Source: JBQLZQ01 sp052168355
GTDB lineage: Bacteria > Pseudomonadota > Alphaproteobacteria > DSM-16000 > Inquilinaceae
Length of the DNA: 64,000 nt
Assembly: GCA_052168355.1 (NCBI GenBank)
Contig: JBQLZQ010000030.1
Span: 1 to 64,000 of the forward strand
Reading direction: 5' to 3'
Shown: in pieces, positions 32,427-40,637 of the stretch
Numbering within the stretch: position 1 is the stretch's first letter
Layout: each line of letters starts with the position of its first letter
Notes under the pieces: generated by a model
Databases searched by the model: none
What the model saw: the letters and a program-made list of their open reading frames with translations, nothing else
Told to the model about the DNA's origin: nothing
Position numbers and translations under genes: made by a program

Positions 32427-33659
32427 ATGTCCCAGACCGTTTTCACCGGCTCCTTCACCCAGCAGGAGCCGATCGGCGAGGAGGCGATCGAGGCGGCTGT
32501 GGCCGTCCTGCGGTCCGGCCGGCTTCACCGCTACAACACGATCGAGGGCGAAACGTCGCAGACGGCCTTGCTGGAGCAGGAGTTCGCGGCGTATCAGGGC
32601 GCCCGCTACTGCCTCGCCTGCGCGTCCGGCGGCTATGCCATGCATATCGCGTTGAAGGCCTTCGGTCTGAAACCGGGGGAACCGGTGCTGACCAACGCCT
32701 TCACCCTGTCGCCGGTTCCCGGCGCCATCGTCAATGCCGGCGGCCGCCCGGTGCTGGTCGAGGTGACGGACAATTTGGTGCTGGACCTGGACGATCTGGA
32801 GCGGAAGATCCTAGAGAGCGGCGCCCGGATCCTGCTGATCTCGCACATGCGCGGGCATCTGGCGGACATGGATGCGCTGATGGCGCTGCTCGACGGCCAC
32901 GGCATCGCGTTGATCGAGGATTGCGCCCACACCATGGGCGCGTCGTGGCGCGGCCGAAAGAGCGGCGGCTTTGGCATCGCCGGCTGCTTCAGCGCCCAGA
33001 CCTACAAGCATATCAACGCGGGCGAGGGCGGGTTCCTCACCACCGATGACGCGGACCTGATGGCCAGGGCCGTGATCCTGTCGGGGTCCTACATGCTCTA
33101 CGACCGGCACCTGGCCGGCCCGCCGCCCGAAACCTATGCGGATATCCGTCTCGACACGCCGAACTGCTCGGGCCGCATGGACAATCTGCGGGCCGCCATC
33201 CTGCGCCCGCAGATCGCGACGTTGGACCGGTCGGTCGCGCGGTGGAACGACCGGTATCGCGCGGTCGCGGACGAGCTGGCCGGCGTCAGCGGGTTGCGCC
33301 TGCCGGTGCGTCCGGAGGCGGAACACTATGTCGGCAGCTCGATTCAGTTTCTGGTCGACGATATCGGCGACGACGGCGCTCGCGACATGCTGGCCCGATG
33401 CCGCCGGCGCGGCGTGGAACTGAAATGGTTCGGGGCGCCCGATCCCGTCGCCTATACCAGCCGCCACGACAGCTGGCGCTATGTCGCCCGGCAGTCTCTG
33501 CCGCAGTCCGACGCCATTCTGGCCTGTCTGTTCGACATGCGGATCCCGCTGACCTTCAGCTTGGAGGATTGCCGGCTGATCGGACGGATTATCGCCGAGT
33601 GCCATGCGGAACGGCTGTCCCTGGGCATCGCCGAACCGGCGGAGGCCGGCCATGAATAG
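32427..33659 (+). CDS. DegT/DnrJ/EryC1/StrS-family PLP aminotransferase
   Basis: A 410-residue PLP enzyme. The Schiff-base lysine is Lys194 in FSAQTYKHINAGEGG, the cofactor Asp is in LIEDCAHTMG (164-171), and CASGGYAMHIAL binds the phosphate end. Family members usually aminate keto-sugars for surface or antibiotic sugars. In this locus there is no sugar-nucleotide gene, so it may instead transaminate an amino acid or 2-oxo acid linked to the lyase substrate; that is inference. It begins eight bases after the lyase stop and overlaps the racemase start by eight bases. Confidence 0.88.
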   Translation: MSQTVFTGSFTQQEPIGEEAIEAAVAVLRSGRLHRYNTIEGETSQTALLEQEFAAYQGARYCLACASGGYAMHIALKAFGLKPGEPVLTNAFTLSPVPGAIVNAGGRPVLVEVTDNLVLDLDDLERKILESGARILLISHMRGHLADMDALMALLDGHGIALIEDCAHTMGASWRGRKSGGFGIAGCFSAQTYKHINAGEGGFLTTDDADLMARAVILSGSYMLYDRHLAGPPPETYADIRLDTPNCSGRMDNLRAAILRPQIATLDRSVARWNDRYRAVADELAGVSGLRLPVRPEAEHYVGSSIQFLVDDIGDDGARDMLARCRRRGVELKWFGAPDPVAYTSRHDSWRYVARQSLPQSDAILACLFDMRIPLTFSLEDCRLIGRIIAECHAERLSLGIAEPAEAGHE

Positions 33660-34410
33660 CGCCCGGCCGGTCGTGGGCATTCTGGGCGGCATGGGGCCGG
33701 AGGCCACGGTTCTGTTGATGGCGCGGATCATCGCCGCGACACCGGCCGACGACGATATCGACCACGTGCCGCTGTTCATCGATCACAACCCGCAGGTTCC
33801 GTCGCGCATCAAGGCGCTGGTGGAAGGCGGGGGTGAGGATCCGGGGCCGGTTCTGGCGGCCATGGCAAAGCGGCTTGCCGGCATGGGGGCCGCGGCCCTG
33901 GCCATGCCCTGCAACACCGCCCACGCCTATCTGCCCGCGATCCAGGCGGCGACCGACCTGCCGATCCTGGACATGATCGAACGGACGGCGGTCCATCTCG
34001 CCGGCATGGATCTGCCCACCCGGCGGGTCGGCATGCTGGCATCGCCGGCGATCCGGAATGTCGGGCTCTATGAGCGGGCGCTGGCGGCCCATGGCCTGAC
34101 CGCCGTCTTCCCCGACGCCGCGAACCAGGCCGAACTTCTGACCGCGATCCAGCAACTGAAGCGCGATGCACGAAACCGGGACGCCCGCGCGATTCAACAG
34201 CGCGTGGCAGCATCCCTGGTGGCCGACGAGATCGACATTCTGTTGATTGCCTGCACCGAGCTTTCGCTGATCGCCGACGCCGTGCCCGCCGGAATCCCTG
34301 TCGTCGATGCTCTCGACGTGCTTGCCAATGCCGTGGTGGCGTTTTCGCGCCGGGACCAGGCCGCCGAGCAGGAACCCGCCCCGGGTCGGATGACCGGGGT
34401 TGCGTCATGA
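33652..34410 (+). CDS. Aspartate/glutamate racemase family protein
   Basis: A 252-residue protein of the cofactor-independent Asp/Glu racemase family. The two catalytic cysteines are present, Cys87 (AMPCNTAHAY) and Cys201 (LIACTELSLI), and the N-terminus has GILGGMGPEAT. The family racemises aspartate, glutamate and similar acidic amino acids. L-cysteate is a sulfonate analogue of aspartate, so racemisation of D-/L-cysteate is an attractive but untested role. ATG 33652 overlaps the aminotransferase stop, so it is coupled to it. Confidence 0.9.
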   Translation: MNSARPVVGILGGMGPEATVLLMARIIAATPADDDIDHVPLFIDHNPQVPSRIKALVEGGGEDPGPVLAAMAKRLAGMGAAALAMPCNTAHAYLPAIQAATDLPILDMIERTAVHLAGMDLPTRRVGMLASPAIRNVGLYERALAAHGLTAVFPDAANQAELLTAIQQLKRDARNRDARAIQQRVAASLVADEIDILLIACTELSLIADAVPAGIPVVDALDVLANAVVAFSRRDQAAEQEPAPGRMTGVAS

Positions 34411-34498
34411 CCGTCGCCCGGAAGCGTGCCACCAGCGACAGCGTCCGGCCTTGGACCTGTTGCTCCGATGCCGTCTTCGACAGGTCGTCGGCGGATTG

Positions 34499-35524
34499 AT
34501 GGCGCGGGCGCGAATGGACGCGGTCCTCAAACGTCTTCAGATCGACCGGCTGGCCGGACGGGAACTGGTGCAGGGGCTCATCCTGGCCCTCACCATCGCC
34601 GCGGCCGCCAGTTTCCTGTCCGATCATTACGGCGCGCCGGCCATGCTGTTCGCCCTTCTGATCGGCATGGCCTTCAATTTCCTCGCCACGAACAGCGGCT
34701 GTACGGCCGGCTTGGACTTCGCGTCCAAGACAGTCTTGCGTCTGGGCGTTGCCCTGCTCGGCGTGCGGTTGACCGTGTCGGACATGGCGGCGCTGGGCTG
34801 GATGCCGGTCCTTGGGGTCATCGGGCTGGTGGCCTTGACCATCGGCGCCGGTCTCGTGATCGCTCCCGCCCTGGGACGCCGCTGGCGGTTCGGGCTCTTG
34901 ACCGGCGGTGCGGTGGCCATCTGCGGCGCGTCGGCGGCCATGGCCATCGCCGCCGTCATCCCCTCGGACAAGCGGATCGAGCGGGATACCCTGTTCACCG
35001 TGGTCGCCGTGACGTCGCTGTCCACCGTCGCCATGATCGCCTACCCGATCCTGTTCAAGGCAATCGGCGCCACCGATACGGAAATCGGGTTTCTGATCGG
35101 CGTTACCATCCACGACGTGGCTCAGGTCGTGGGGGCCGGGTTCTCGGTGTCGGAGACGGCCGGCAACATCGCCACCTTCGTCAAGCTGCAGCGGGTCGCG
35201 CTGCTGCCGGTGGTTCTGCTCGCGATCATCCTTCTCACCCGGCGGGCGGGTGGCGGCAACGCCCGCCTGCCCTGGTTCGTGATCGCCTTTGTCGTGCTGG
35301 TCGGGATCAACAGCGCGGGGCTGATCGCCGACCCGGTCCGGGATATCACGGCGGATGCGTCGCGCTGGATGCTGGTCACCGCCATCGCCGCGCTGGGCGT
35401 GAAAACGTCGCTCAAGGCCATGGTCGATGTGGGGCCGCGTCACGCCGGCGTGGTGGTTTTGGAAACGCTGCTTCTGCTTTTGGCGGCGATCGGATTTTTG
35501 ACGGTTTGGCGCGTGCTCGGCTAA
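34499..35524 (+). CDS. Putative sulfate/sulfite exporter (UPF0324/YeiH, PSE family)
   Basis: A 341-residue inner-membrane protein with about ten membrane segments and the family motif GAVAICGASAAMAIAAVIP, followed by VTIHDVAQVVGAG. Members encoded beside sulfonate-degrading enzymes (SuyZ, CuyZ) are regarded as sulfite or sulfate exporters, and here one lies three genes after the CuyA-like lyase. ATG 34499 (MARARMDAVLKRLQ) was chosen because it gives the short N-terminus typical of the family; ATG 34514 is possible. The 88-base gap after the racemase holds nothing I can identify. Confidence 0.88.
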   Translation: MARARMDAVLKRLQIDRLAGRELVQGLILALTIAAAASFLSDHYGAPAMLFALLIGMAFNFLATNSGCTAGLDFASKTVLRLGVALLGVRLTVSDMAALGWMPVLGVIGLVALTIGAGLVIAPALGRRWRFGLLTGGAVAICGASAAMAIAAVIPSDKRIERDTLFTVVAVTSLSTVAMIAYPILFKAIGATDTEIGFLIGVTIHDVAQVVGAGFSVSETAGNIATFVKLQRVALLPVVLLAIILLTRRAGGGNARLPWFVIAFVVLVGINSAGLIADPVRDITADASRWMLVTAIAALGVKTSLKAMVDVGPRHAGVVVLETLLLLLAAIGFLTVWRVLG

Positions 35525-35630
35525 ACCGAGGACCGGCCGATGACGGGCTCGGCGCCCTTTGTGCTTGCCTCAGGCGGAGCCCCCCGCCTGCTCGCAGGGT
35601 TTGACGATAAGACTTAACAAGGAGGACGAT

Positions 35631-36614
35631 ATGCACAAGAAATTCATAGCCTTGGCAACCGCCACCGCCATCCTGGCGGTATCGGGACTGGCGTCGGCGC
35701 AGACGCTCAAGCTGGGTATGGGAGACCCCATCGATTCCGACCAGGGGGCGCTTGCCGTGCGCTTCAAGGAACTGGTCGAAACCTATTCGAACGGCGAAAT
35801 CACCGTCGACCTGTTTCCCGGCGGCGCCTTGGGCGCCGAGACCGAGATGCTTCAGAACGCCCGGATGGGCTCGCTGGACTTCGCCCTGGTCGGCATCGGC
35901 AATGTCACGCCCTTCGCCAAGGAACTGGGAGCGCTGACGCTTCCCTACATCATCGAAAACACCAGCGACGCGGTCAAGATGACGACGGGACCGATCAACG
36001 ATCGGTGGAACGAGATCGCCGGCGACGCCGGCCTGCGGATCGTCGCCTGGACCTATTCCAACTTCCGTTTTCTGACAAACTCCGTCCGGCCGGTCACCAA
36101 GCTGGAAGATCTCGCGGGCATGAAGGTGCGGGTGCCGCAGAACAAGGTGATGCTGGCCACCTATGACGCGTGGGGCGCGTCTCCGATCGCCATGGCCTGG
36201 CCGGAGGTCTTTACCGGGCTCCAGCAGGGCGTCATCGACGGTCAGGACAACCCCTACATCGTCAATTACACGATGAAGTTCCACGAGGTGCAGGATCACT
36301 TGACGGAGGTGCACTACAACTACTCGCTGCAGCCTCTCGTGGCCGGGACCCGGACGTTCGAGAAATGGACGCCGGAGCAGCAGGCAATGATCATGAGGGC
36401 GGGCCTTGAGGCGCAGCTCTATTCGCTGATGTTCCAGCTCGAGCAGGCCGGGGCGGCCAAGCAAGGCATGATCGACGCCGGCGTGACCGTCCACACCCTG
36501 GAGGACGAGGACCAGTGGATCGCGCTGGCCAAGGACGAGGTGTGGCCCGCGTTCTACGACGAGGTGGGCGGCAAGGAGTTCATCGACGGGCTGCTTGCGC
36601 AACTGGGCCGTTGA
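35631..36614 (+). CDS. dctP: TRAP transporter solute-binding protein (DctP type)
   Basis: A 327-residue periplasmic protein with a Sec signal (MHKKFIALATATAILAVSGL, cleavage near ASAQ). The mature part has FPGGALGAETEMLQNARMG, the DctP hallmark, and GMKVRVPQ with Arg167, the conserved residue that salt-bridges the ligand carboxylate. The ligand is thus probably an organic acid, or an amino/sulfonated acid given the neighbours. AAGGAGGACG lies six bases before the ATG. A perfect 9-bp hairpin follows the stop. Confidence 0.94.
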   Translation: MHKKFIALATATAILAVSGLASAQTLKLGMGDPIDSDQGALAVRFKELVETYSNGEITVDLFPGGALGAETEMLQNARMGSLDFALVGIGNVTPFAKELGALTLPYIIENTSDAVKMTTGPINDRWNEIAGDAGLRIVAWTYSNFRFLTNSVRPVTKLEDLAGMKVRVPQNKVMLATYDAWGASPIAMAWPEVFTGLQQGVIDGQDNPYIVNYTMKFHEVQDHLTEVHYNYSLQPLVAGTRTFEKWTPEQQAMIMRAGLEAQLYSLMFQLEQAGAAKQGMIDAGVTVHTLEDEDQWIALAKDEVWPAFYDEVGGKEFIDGLLAQLGR

Positions 36615-36620
36615 GGCCGG

Positions 36621-36648
36621 GCCGGAGGGGCGGCGGCGTCCCTCCGGC
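36621..36648 (+). terminator. Intercistronic stem-loop between dctP and dctQ
   Basis: GCCGGAGGG (36621-36629) and CCCTCCGGC (36640-36648) form a perfect 9-bp stem with a ten-base loop, six bases after the dctP stop. Only a weak T-rich stretch follows (CATTCTTCTC). It can stabilise the dctP message or cause partial termination, giving more binding protein than permease. Confidence 0.6.
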
Positions 36649-36674
36649 GCTCATTCTTCTCTGAGGAGGGCCCG

Positions 36675-37208
36675 ATGAAGCTGAACCATTTCGAGGATTA
36701 TGTTTGTCGCGGCCTTCTGGTCCTGTTCGTCGTCCTCCTGTTCATTCAGGTGGTGTTGCGGACCGGGTTCGGGTGGGGGTTGCCCTGGATCGAGGAACTG
36801 TCCCGCTTTGCCTTTGTCTGGTTCGCCTTTCTCGGCGCCGCCTATGCCGCAAAGCTCAACGCCCACAACCGGGTGGAGGTGCATCTCAAGATGCTTCCGC
36901 CCAGGATCTACGCCTTCGTCATTCTGTTTGCCGATCTGATCTGGGTCGCGTTCAACATCGCCATCGTCTGGAAGGCGTGGGAAGTCATCGCCGGACTGCT
37001 GGAGTTTCCCTATGTCTCGCCGGCCCTCGAATGGTCGATGGCCTATGTCTACATGATCTTTCCCATCGCCTTCGTGCTCATGTCGCTGCGCACGCTGCAG
37101 GTCAACTACGCGCGCATCGTGCGCGGCGAGGAACCGATGGACGCCGAAAAGAGCGACATCGACGAAATCGCCAAGTCGGCTATGAGCCACACGGAGACAC
37201 GGCCATGA
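36675..37208 (+). CDS. dctQ: TRAP transporter small permease (DctQ type)
   Basis: A 177-residue membrane protein with four hydrophobic spans, typical of DctQ. LPWIEELSRFAFVWFAFLGA is the family motif after span one. The C-terminal tail (from about 155) is acidic and cytoplasmic. GAGGAGGG is six bases upstream of ATG 36675. The stop overlaps dctM by ATGA. Confidence 0.93.
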   Translation: MKLNHFEDYVCRGLLVLFVVLLFIQVVLRTGFGWGLPWIEELSRFAFVWFAFLGAAYAAKLNAHNRVEVHLKMLPPRIYAFVILFADLIWVAFNIAIVWKAWEVIAGLLEFPYVSPALEWSMAYVYMIFPIAFVLMSLRTLQVNYARIVRGEEPMDAEKSDIDEIAKSAMSHTETRP

Positions 37209-38488
37209 GCCCGATGCTCCTGCTGTTCGGCGGCTTTGGCCTCTTGCTGCTGATCGGAACGCCGATCGTCGTGGCGCTGGGCGCCTCGGCGATGCTGGTC
37301 TACATCGCCGCAGGCAACGACTTTTCGTCGCTGATCGTGCTGGCCTACAACGCGGTCGATTCCTTTCCGATCATGGCGCTGCCGGCCTTTATCCTGTCGG
37401 GCGCGCTGATGGGCGACGCCGGAATCTCCCGGCGTCTGATCGCCGTCGCCGAGGCGATGGCCGGCAGCGCCGCGGGCGGCTTGGGCGCCGCGGCCATCGT
37501 GGCCTGCCTGTTCTTCGGCGCGGTGTCGGGGTCCGGGCCGGCGACGACGGCGGCCATCAGCATGTTGCTGATACCGGCCATGGTCGAACGCGGCTACGCA
37601 TCGTCCTACGCGGCGGCGGTGACCGCGTCCGCCGGCGGTCTTGGCATCATCATTCCGCCCAGCATCCCCATGGTCATCTACGGTGTCACCGCCAGCGAAT
37701 CCATCTCGGAGCTGTTTCTGGCCGGGGTCTTGCCGGGCGTCCTGCTGTCAGGCTCGCTGCTCCTGGTCAACTACATCCGGTGCCGGCGCCTGGGCTATGT
37801 GGGGGAACCCCCCGTTGCGTCCGGGCCGAGCAAGCTCAAGGTCGTGCGAGACGCGTTCTGGTCGCTCATGGCGCCGGTGGTCATCCTGGGCGGCATCTAT
37901 TCCGGCATGTTCACACCGACCGAGGCGGCGGTGGTTGCCGTCTTCTATTCGCTGTTCGTCGGCGTGTTCATCCACCGCGAGTCGACCTGGGACGGCATTC
38001 GCCGGGCATTGGAAAGCACCACGTGGCTGACCGGACGCGTGCTCATCATCATGTTCGCGGCCACGGCGTTCGGTCGCGTGCTGGTGGAAAATCAGATCCC
38101 GACGATCATCGCCAACCACATCATTCAGCTGACCGACAGCCTGACCTTGATATGGCTGGTGGTCATCGCCTTCCTGCTGGTGCTCGGCATGTTCCTGGAG
38201 ACCCTGGCGATGATCCTGATCGTCACGCCGGTGCTGCTGCCGGTCATGGTCGCCTTCGGGGTCGATCCGGTGCATTTCGGCGTCGTGCTGGTCGTTTGCT
38301 GCCTGATCGGGTTCTCAACCCCGCCCTTGGGCGAGAACATGTTCATCGCCTCCAGCATCGCCAATGTCTCGATCGAGGCGATCTCGGTGAAGGCGCTGCC
38401 CTGCGTGGCGGTCATGGTCGCGACGGTGATCGTGCTGGCCATGTTCCCGCAGATATCGCTGTTCCTGCCGCGCCTGGCCGGGTTCTAA
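37205..38488 (+). CDS. dctM: TRAP transporter large permease (DctM type)
   Basis: A 427-residue membrane protein, the ion-coupled transport subunit. Motifs include IMALPAFILSGALMGDAGIS, FFGAVSGSGPATTAAI, ASAGGLGIIIPPSIPMVIYG, GMFTPTEAAVVA and GFSTPPLGENMFIA. Uptake should be driven by a sodium or proton gradient. ATG 37205 overlaps the dctQ stop. With DctP and DctQ it forms the uptake system of the lyase/racemase locus, or an independent unit placed beside it. Confidence 0.95.
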   Translation: MSPMLLLFGGFGLLLLIGTPIVVALGASAMLVYIAAGNDFSSLIVLAYNAVDSFPIMALPAFILSGALMGDAGISRRLIAVAEAMAGSAAGGLGAAAIVACLFFGAVSGSGPATTAAISMLLIPAMVERGYASSYAAAVTASAGGLGIIIPPSIPMVIYGVTASESISELFLAGVLPGVLLSGSLLLVNYIRCRRLGYVGEPPVASGPSKLKVVRDAFWSLMAPVVILGGIYSGMFTPTEAAVVAVFYSLFVGVFIHRESTWDGIRRALESTTWLTGRVLIIMFAATAFGRVLVENQIPTIIANHIIQLTDSLTLIWLVVIAFLLVLGMFLETLAMILIVTPVLLPVMVAFGVDPVHFGVVLVVCCLIGFSTPPLGENMFIASSIANVSIEAISVKALPCVAVMVATVIVLAMFPQISLFLPRLAGF

Positions 38489-38524
38489 CCGGCGCCGGAG
38501 GCCGGTCAAAACCCGCGTCGGCGA

Positions 38525-39598
38525 TCAGCCGGGTGGGGACAGCCAGCCGCGATAGCAGGGATGCTCCTCTCCGATGGGCAGATCGACCGGTTGGCCTTGG
38601 CGGGCGGAGTGATAGATCGCGGTGACCAGTTCCAGGGATCGCCGCGCGTCGCCGACGGTCACCGGCGGGTCGGCGTTGCCGGCCAGCGCCGCGTGAAATG
38701 ACGCGAATTGCCCGGCGAACCCTTCATGGCCCGGTTCGGCGCCGCGCAGCGCCACGTCGATGGCCGACTGGCGTTCCGGTGTCGTCGCGATGAACTGCCA
38801 GGGATCGGTGTCGAAGCCGTAGGCATCCGCATGGCTTTCCACGGTCACGTTCTGGAACACGAACTTGAGGCGCGAGGTCTGGCGGGCCGCGCCCAGGGTG
38901 GCGGACAGGGTGGCCACGCTGCCATCGGCCATCTCGACGACGGCGGCGCTGCAATCCTCCACCTCGATGGGGTTGACCGCGGTTCGGGTCGCCGCGTAGA
39001 CGCGGGCGATGGGTCCCAGCACATGGGTCAGCAGATCGTGAGCGTGGATCGCCTGGGTCAGGTTGACGCCGCCCAGTTCGGTGGCCCACCGCCCGCGCCA
39101 GGCGACCTCGTAATAGTCGGGTCCGCGTTGCCAGTGGGTCTCCACGGTGGCGATGTAGGCTCGTCCGGTCAGGCCCAGATCGACCAGGTGCCGCAACTTG
39201 CGGACACCGCCGCCGAACCGTCTCTGAAAGATGGGCATCAGCCGGCCGTTGGCCGACGCCGCCATTGCCGCGATGCGGTCGACCTCGGCCAGGGATCCGG
39301 CCAGCGGCTTTTCGCAGATGACGTGCTGTCCGGCCGCCAGCACCGCCTGGATCTGCCGGACATGCAGATGCGCGGGTGTGCACAGATCGATCACGTCGAT
39401 GGCCGGGTCGCCCAGCAGGGCATCCAGGCGGGTTTCGACCCGCCGAACCCCAAAGGCGGCCGCCAGCGCCTCGGCGCGGTTCCGGTCGATGTCGCAGACG
39501 GCGGCGACGTCGTAAAGGTCGGGAAGGGCCTTGAAGCCGGCCAAATGTTCGCGGCCGATCCCGGTGCCGACGATGGCGACGGCAAGGCGGTCAGGCAC
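38525..39598 (-). CDS. Gfo/Idh/MocA-family NAD(P)-dependent oxidoreductase
   Basis: A 357-residue oxidoreductase. The N-terminal Rossmann fold begins VAIVGTGIGREHLAGF, and the catalytic EKP motif is VICEKPLAGSLAE, with the second domain providing the substrate pocket. The family oxidises sugars, inositols and related polyols. GTG 39598 (VPDRLAVAIVG) fits the family start and overlaps the stop of the upstream dehydrogenase by eight bases; a longer frame from 39673 reads a Pro/Arg-rich shadow. It is the last gene of the sugar operon. Confidence 0.9.
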   Translation of the reverse strand: MPDRLAVAIVGTGIGREHLAGFKALPDLYDVAAVCDIDRNRAEALAAAFGVRRVETRLDALLGDPAIDVIDLCTPAHLHVRQIQAVLAAGQHVICEKPLAGSLAEVDRIAAMAASANGRLMPIFQRRFGGGVRKLRHLVDLGLTGRAYIATVETHWQRGPDYYEVAWRGRWATELGGVNLTQAIHAHDLLTHVLGPIARVYAATRTAVNPIEVEDCSAAVVEMADGSVATLSATLGAARQTSRLKFVFQNVTVESHADAYGFDTDPWQFIATTPERQSAIDVALRGAEPGHEGFAGQFASFHAALAGNADPPVTVGDARRSLELVTAIYHSARQGQPVDLPIGEEHPCYRGWLSPPG

Positions 39599-40637
39599 GG
39601 TGCCGGGCTCGGCTTGGGTCGAGAATGGCGGCCTGGGCCTGGGCCTGGGCCTGCAGGGCAAGGTCGCAGGCAAGGAAGCATTGGGCCTGCGCTTGCGCGT
39701 TCTCCGTGCCGTCGGCCAGGTCGCGCAGCAGATCCGATCCGAAGCGCAGCGCCTCGCCGCCGCCGTCGAGGCGCCGGACCTGCTCTTGATCCACGAGTAT
39801 CAGGTGGCTGCCGCCGGGGCGCCTGTCGATGCCCATGTTTTTGTAGACTTCGATGGTGCCGTGCGTTCCCAGGATGGTCAGCCGCCCGTCGCCCCAATGG
39901 CCCAGCCCGTCCGGCGTGAACCAATCCACCCGGCAATAGCCGCTTCCTCCGTTGCCGCGAACCATCACCTCGCCAAAATCCTGAAGACCGTCATGATCGG
40001 GATGGGCCAGATTGCCGGCCTGCGCGGCCACGACTTCGGCCTGCGTCGACCCGGTGTAGTGGAGGAAATGATCCATCTGGTGGCTGGCCAGATCGGTGAG
40101 GATGCCGCCATGGCTGGTCCGGTCGAAAAACCAGGCAGGGCGGGGGACGACGCCCAGGCGATGCGGCCCCAGACCGATGGTCTGCAGGACCCGCCCGATG
40201 GCTCCGGCACGGACCAGGTCCGTCGCCCGCTGCATCGCGCCGACCTCGAACCGTTCGGTGAAGTACACGAGAAATCGCCGGCCGGTCTCGGTCTGGGCCC
40301 GGCGCAGGTCCGCCAGTTGCGGGGCCGTCGTGGCGCCCGGCTTGTCGACCATCGCATGCTTGCCGTGCCGCATCGCCTCGATGGCGACGGACGCGCGGCG
40401 ATCGGGAACGGCCGCCGATAGAACCAGGCCGATGCGGGAGTCTTCAAAGATCGCACGCGGGTCTGCGACCCGCAGCGCCTGGCCATGGTGCTTTGCGAAA
40501 TCGGCCGCGATCCGATCGTCATCAACGTGCCAGGCGGCCATCGCGCCGCCGGCGTTCGTCACACAACGGATCATCGCCTCGATATGGTTATGGTCGGCGC
40601 CGACGACGGCGAAGCGCAACGGCGGTCCATCGGTCAT
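39591..40637 (-). CDS. Gfo/Idh/MocA-family NAD(P)-dependent oxidoreductase (second)
   Basis: A 348-residue oxidoreductase starting MTDGPPLRFAVVGADHNHIE. The Gly-rich nucleotide motif is atypical (VVGADHNHIEAM rather than GxGxxG). The EKP lysine position reads AMVDKPGATT, with Asp replacing Glu, and ILTDLASHQMDHFLHYTG supplies the conserved histidines. The C-terminus has a short Gln-Ala repeat encoded by tandem GGCCTG hexamers (about 39630-39655). ATG 40637 overlaps the ATPase stop by ATGA. It probably acts in series with the dehydrogenase at 38525-39598. Confidence 0.86.
   Translation of the reverse strand: MTDGPPLRFAVVGADHNHIEAMIRCVTNAGGAMAAWHVDDDRIAADFAKHHGQALRVADPRAIFEDSRIGLVLSAAVPDRRASVAIEAMRHGKHAMVDKPGATTAPQLADLRRAQTETGRRFLVYFTERFEVGAMQRATDLVRAGAIGRVLQTIGLGPHRLGVVPRPAWFFDRTSHGGILTDLASHQMDHFLHYTGSTQAEVVAAQAGNLAHPDHDGLQDFGEVMVRGNGGSGYCRVDWFTPDGLGHWGDGRLTILGTHGTIEVYKNMGIDRRPGGSHLILVDQEQVRRLDGGGEALRFGSDLLRDLADGTENAQAQAQCFLACDLALQAQAQAQAAILDPSRARHRA

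Noticed and set aside
32427..34410. A surface-sugar or antibiotic-sugar cluster, suggested by the DegT-type aminotransferase
   Set aside because: No nucleotidyltransferase, dehydratase or glycosyltransferase is nearby. The neighbours are a CuyA-like lyase, a racemase and transporters.
38488..38506. ACCGGC/GCCGGT stem between dctM and the dehydrogenase gene as a terminator
   Set aside because: The stem is only 6 bp in very GC-rich sequence and no T-run follows, so it could be chance.
39630..39655. Tandem GGCCTG hexamers as a functional repeat or phase-variation tract
   Set aside because: They encode a short Ala-Gln run at the C-terminus of a dehydrogenase, are few and in frame, and lie far from any promoter. 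They are noted only as a local repeat.
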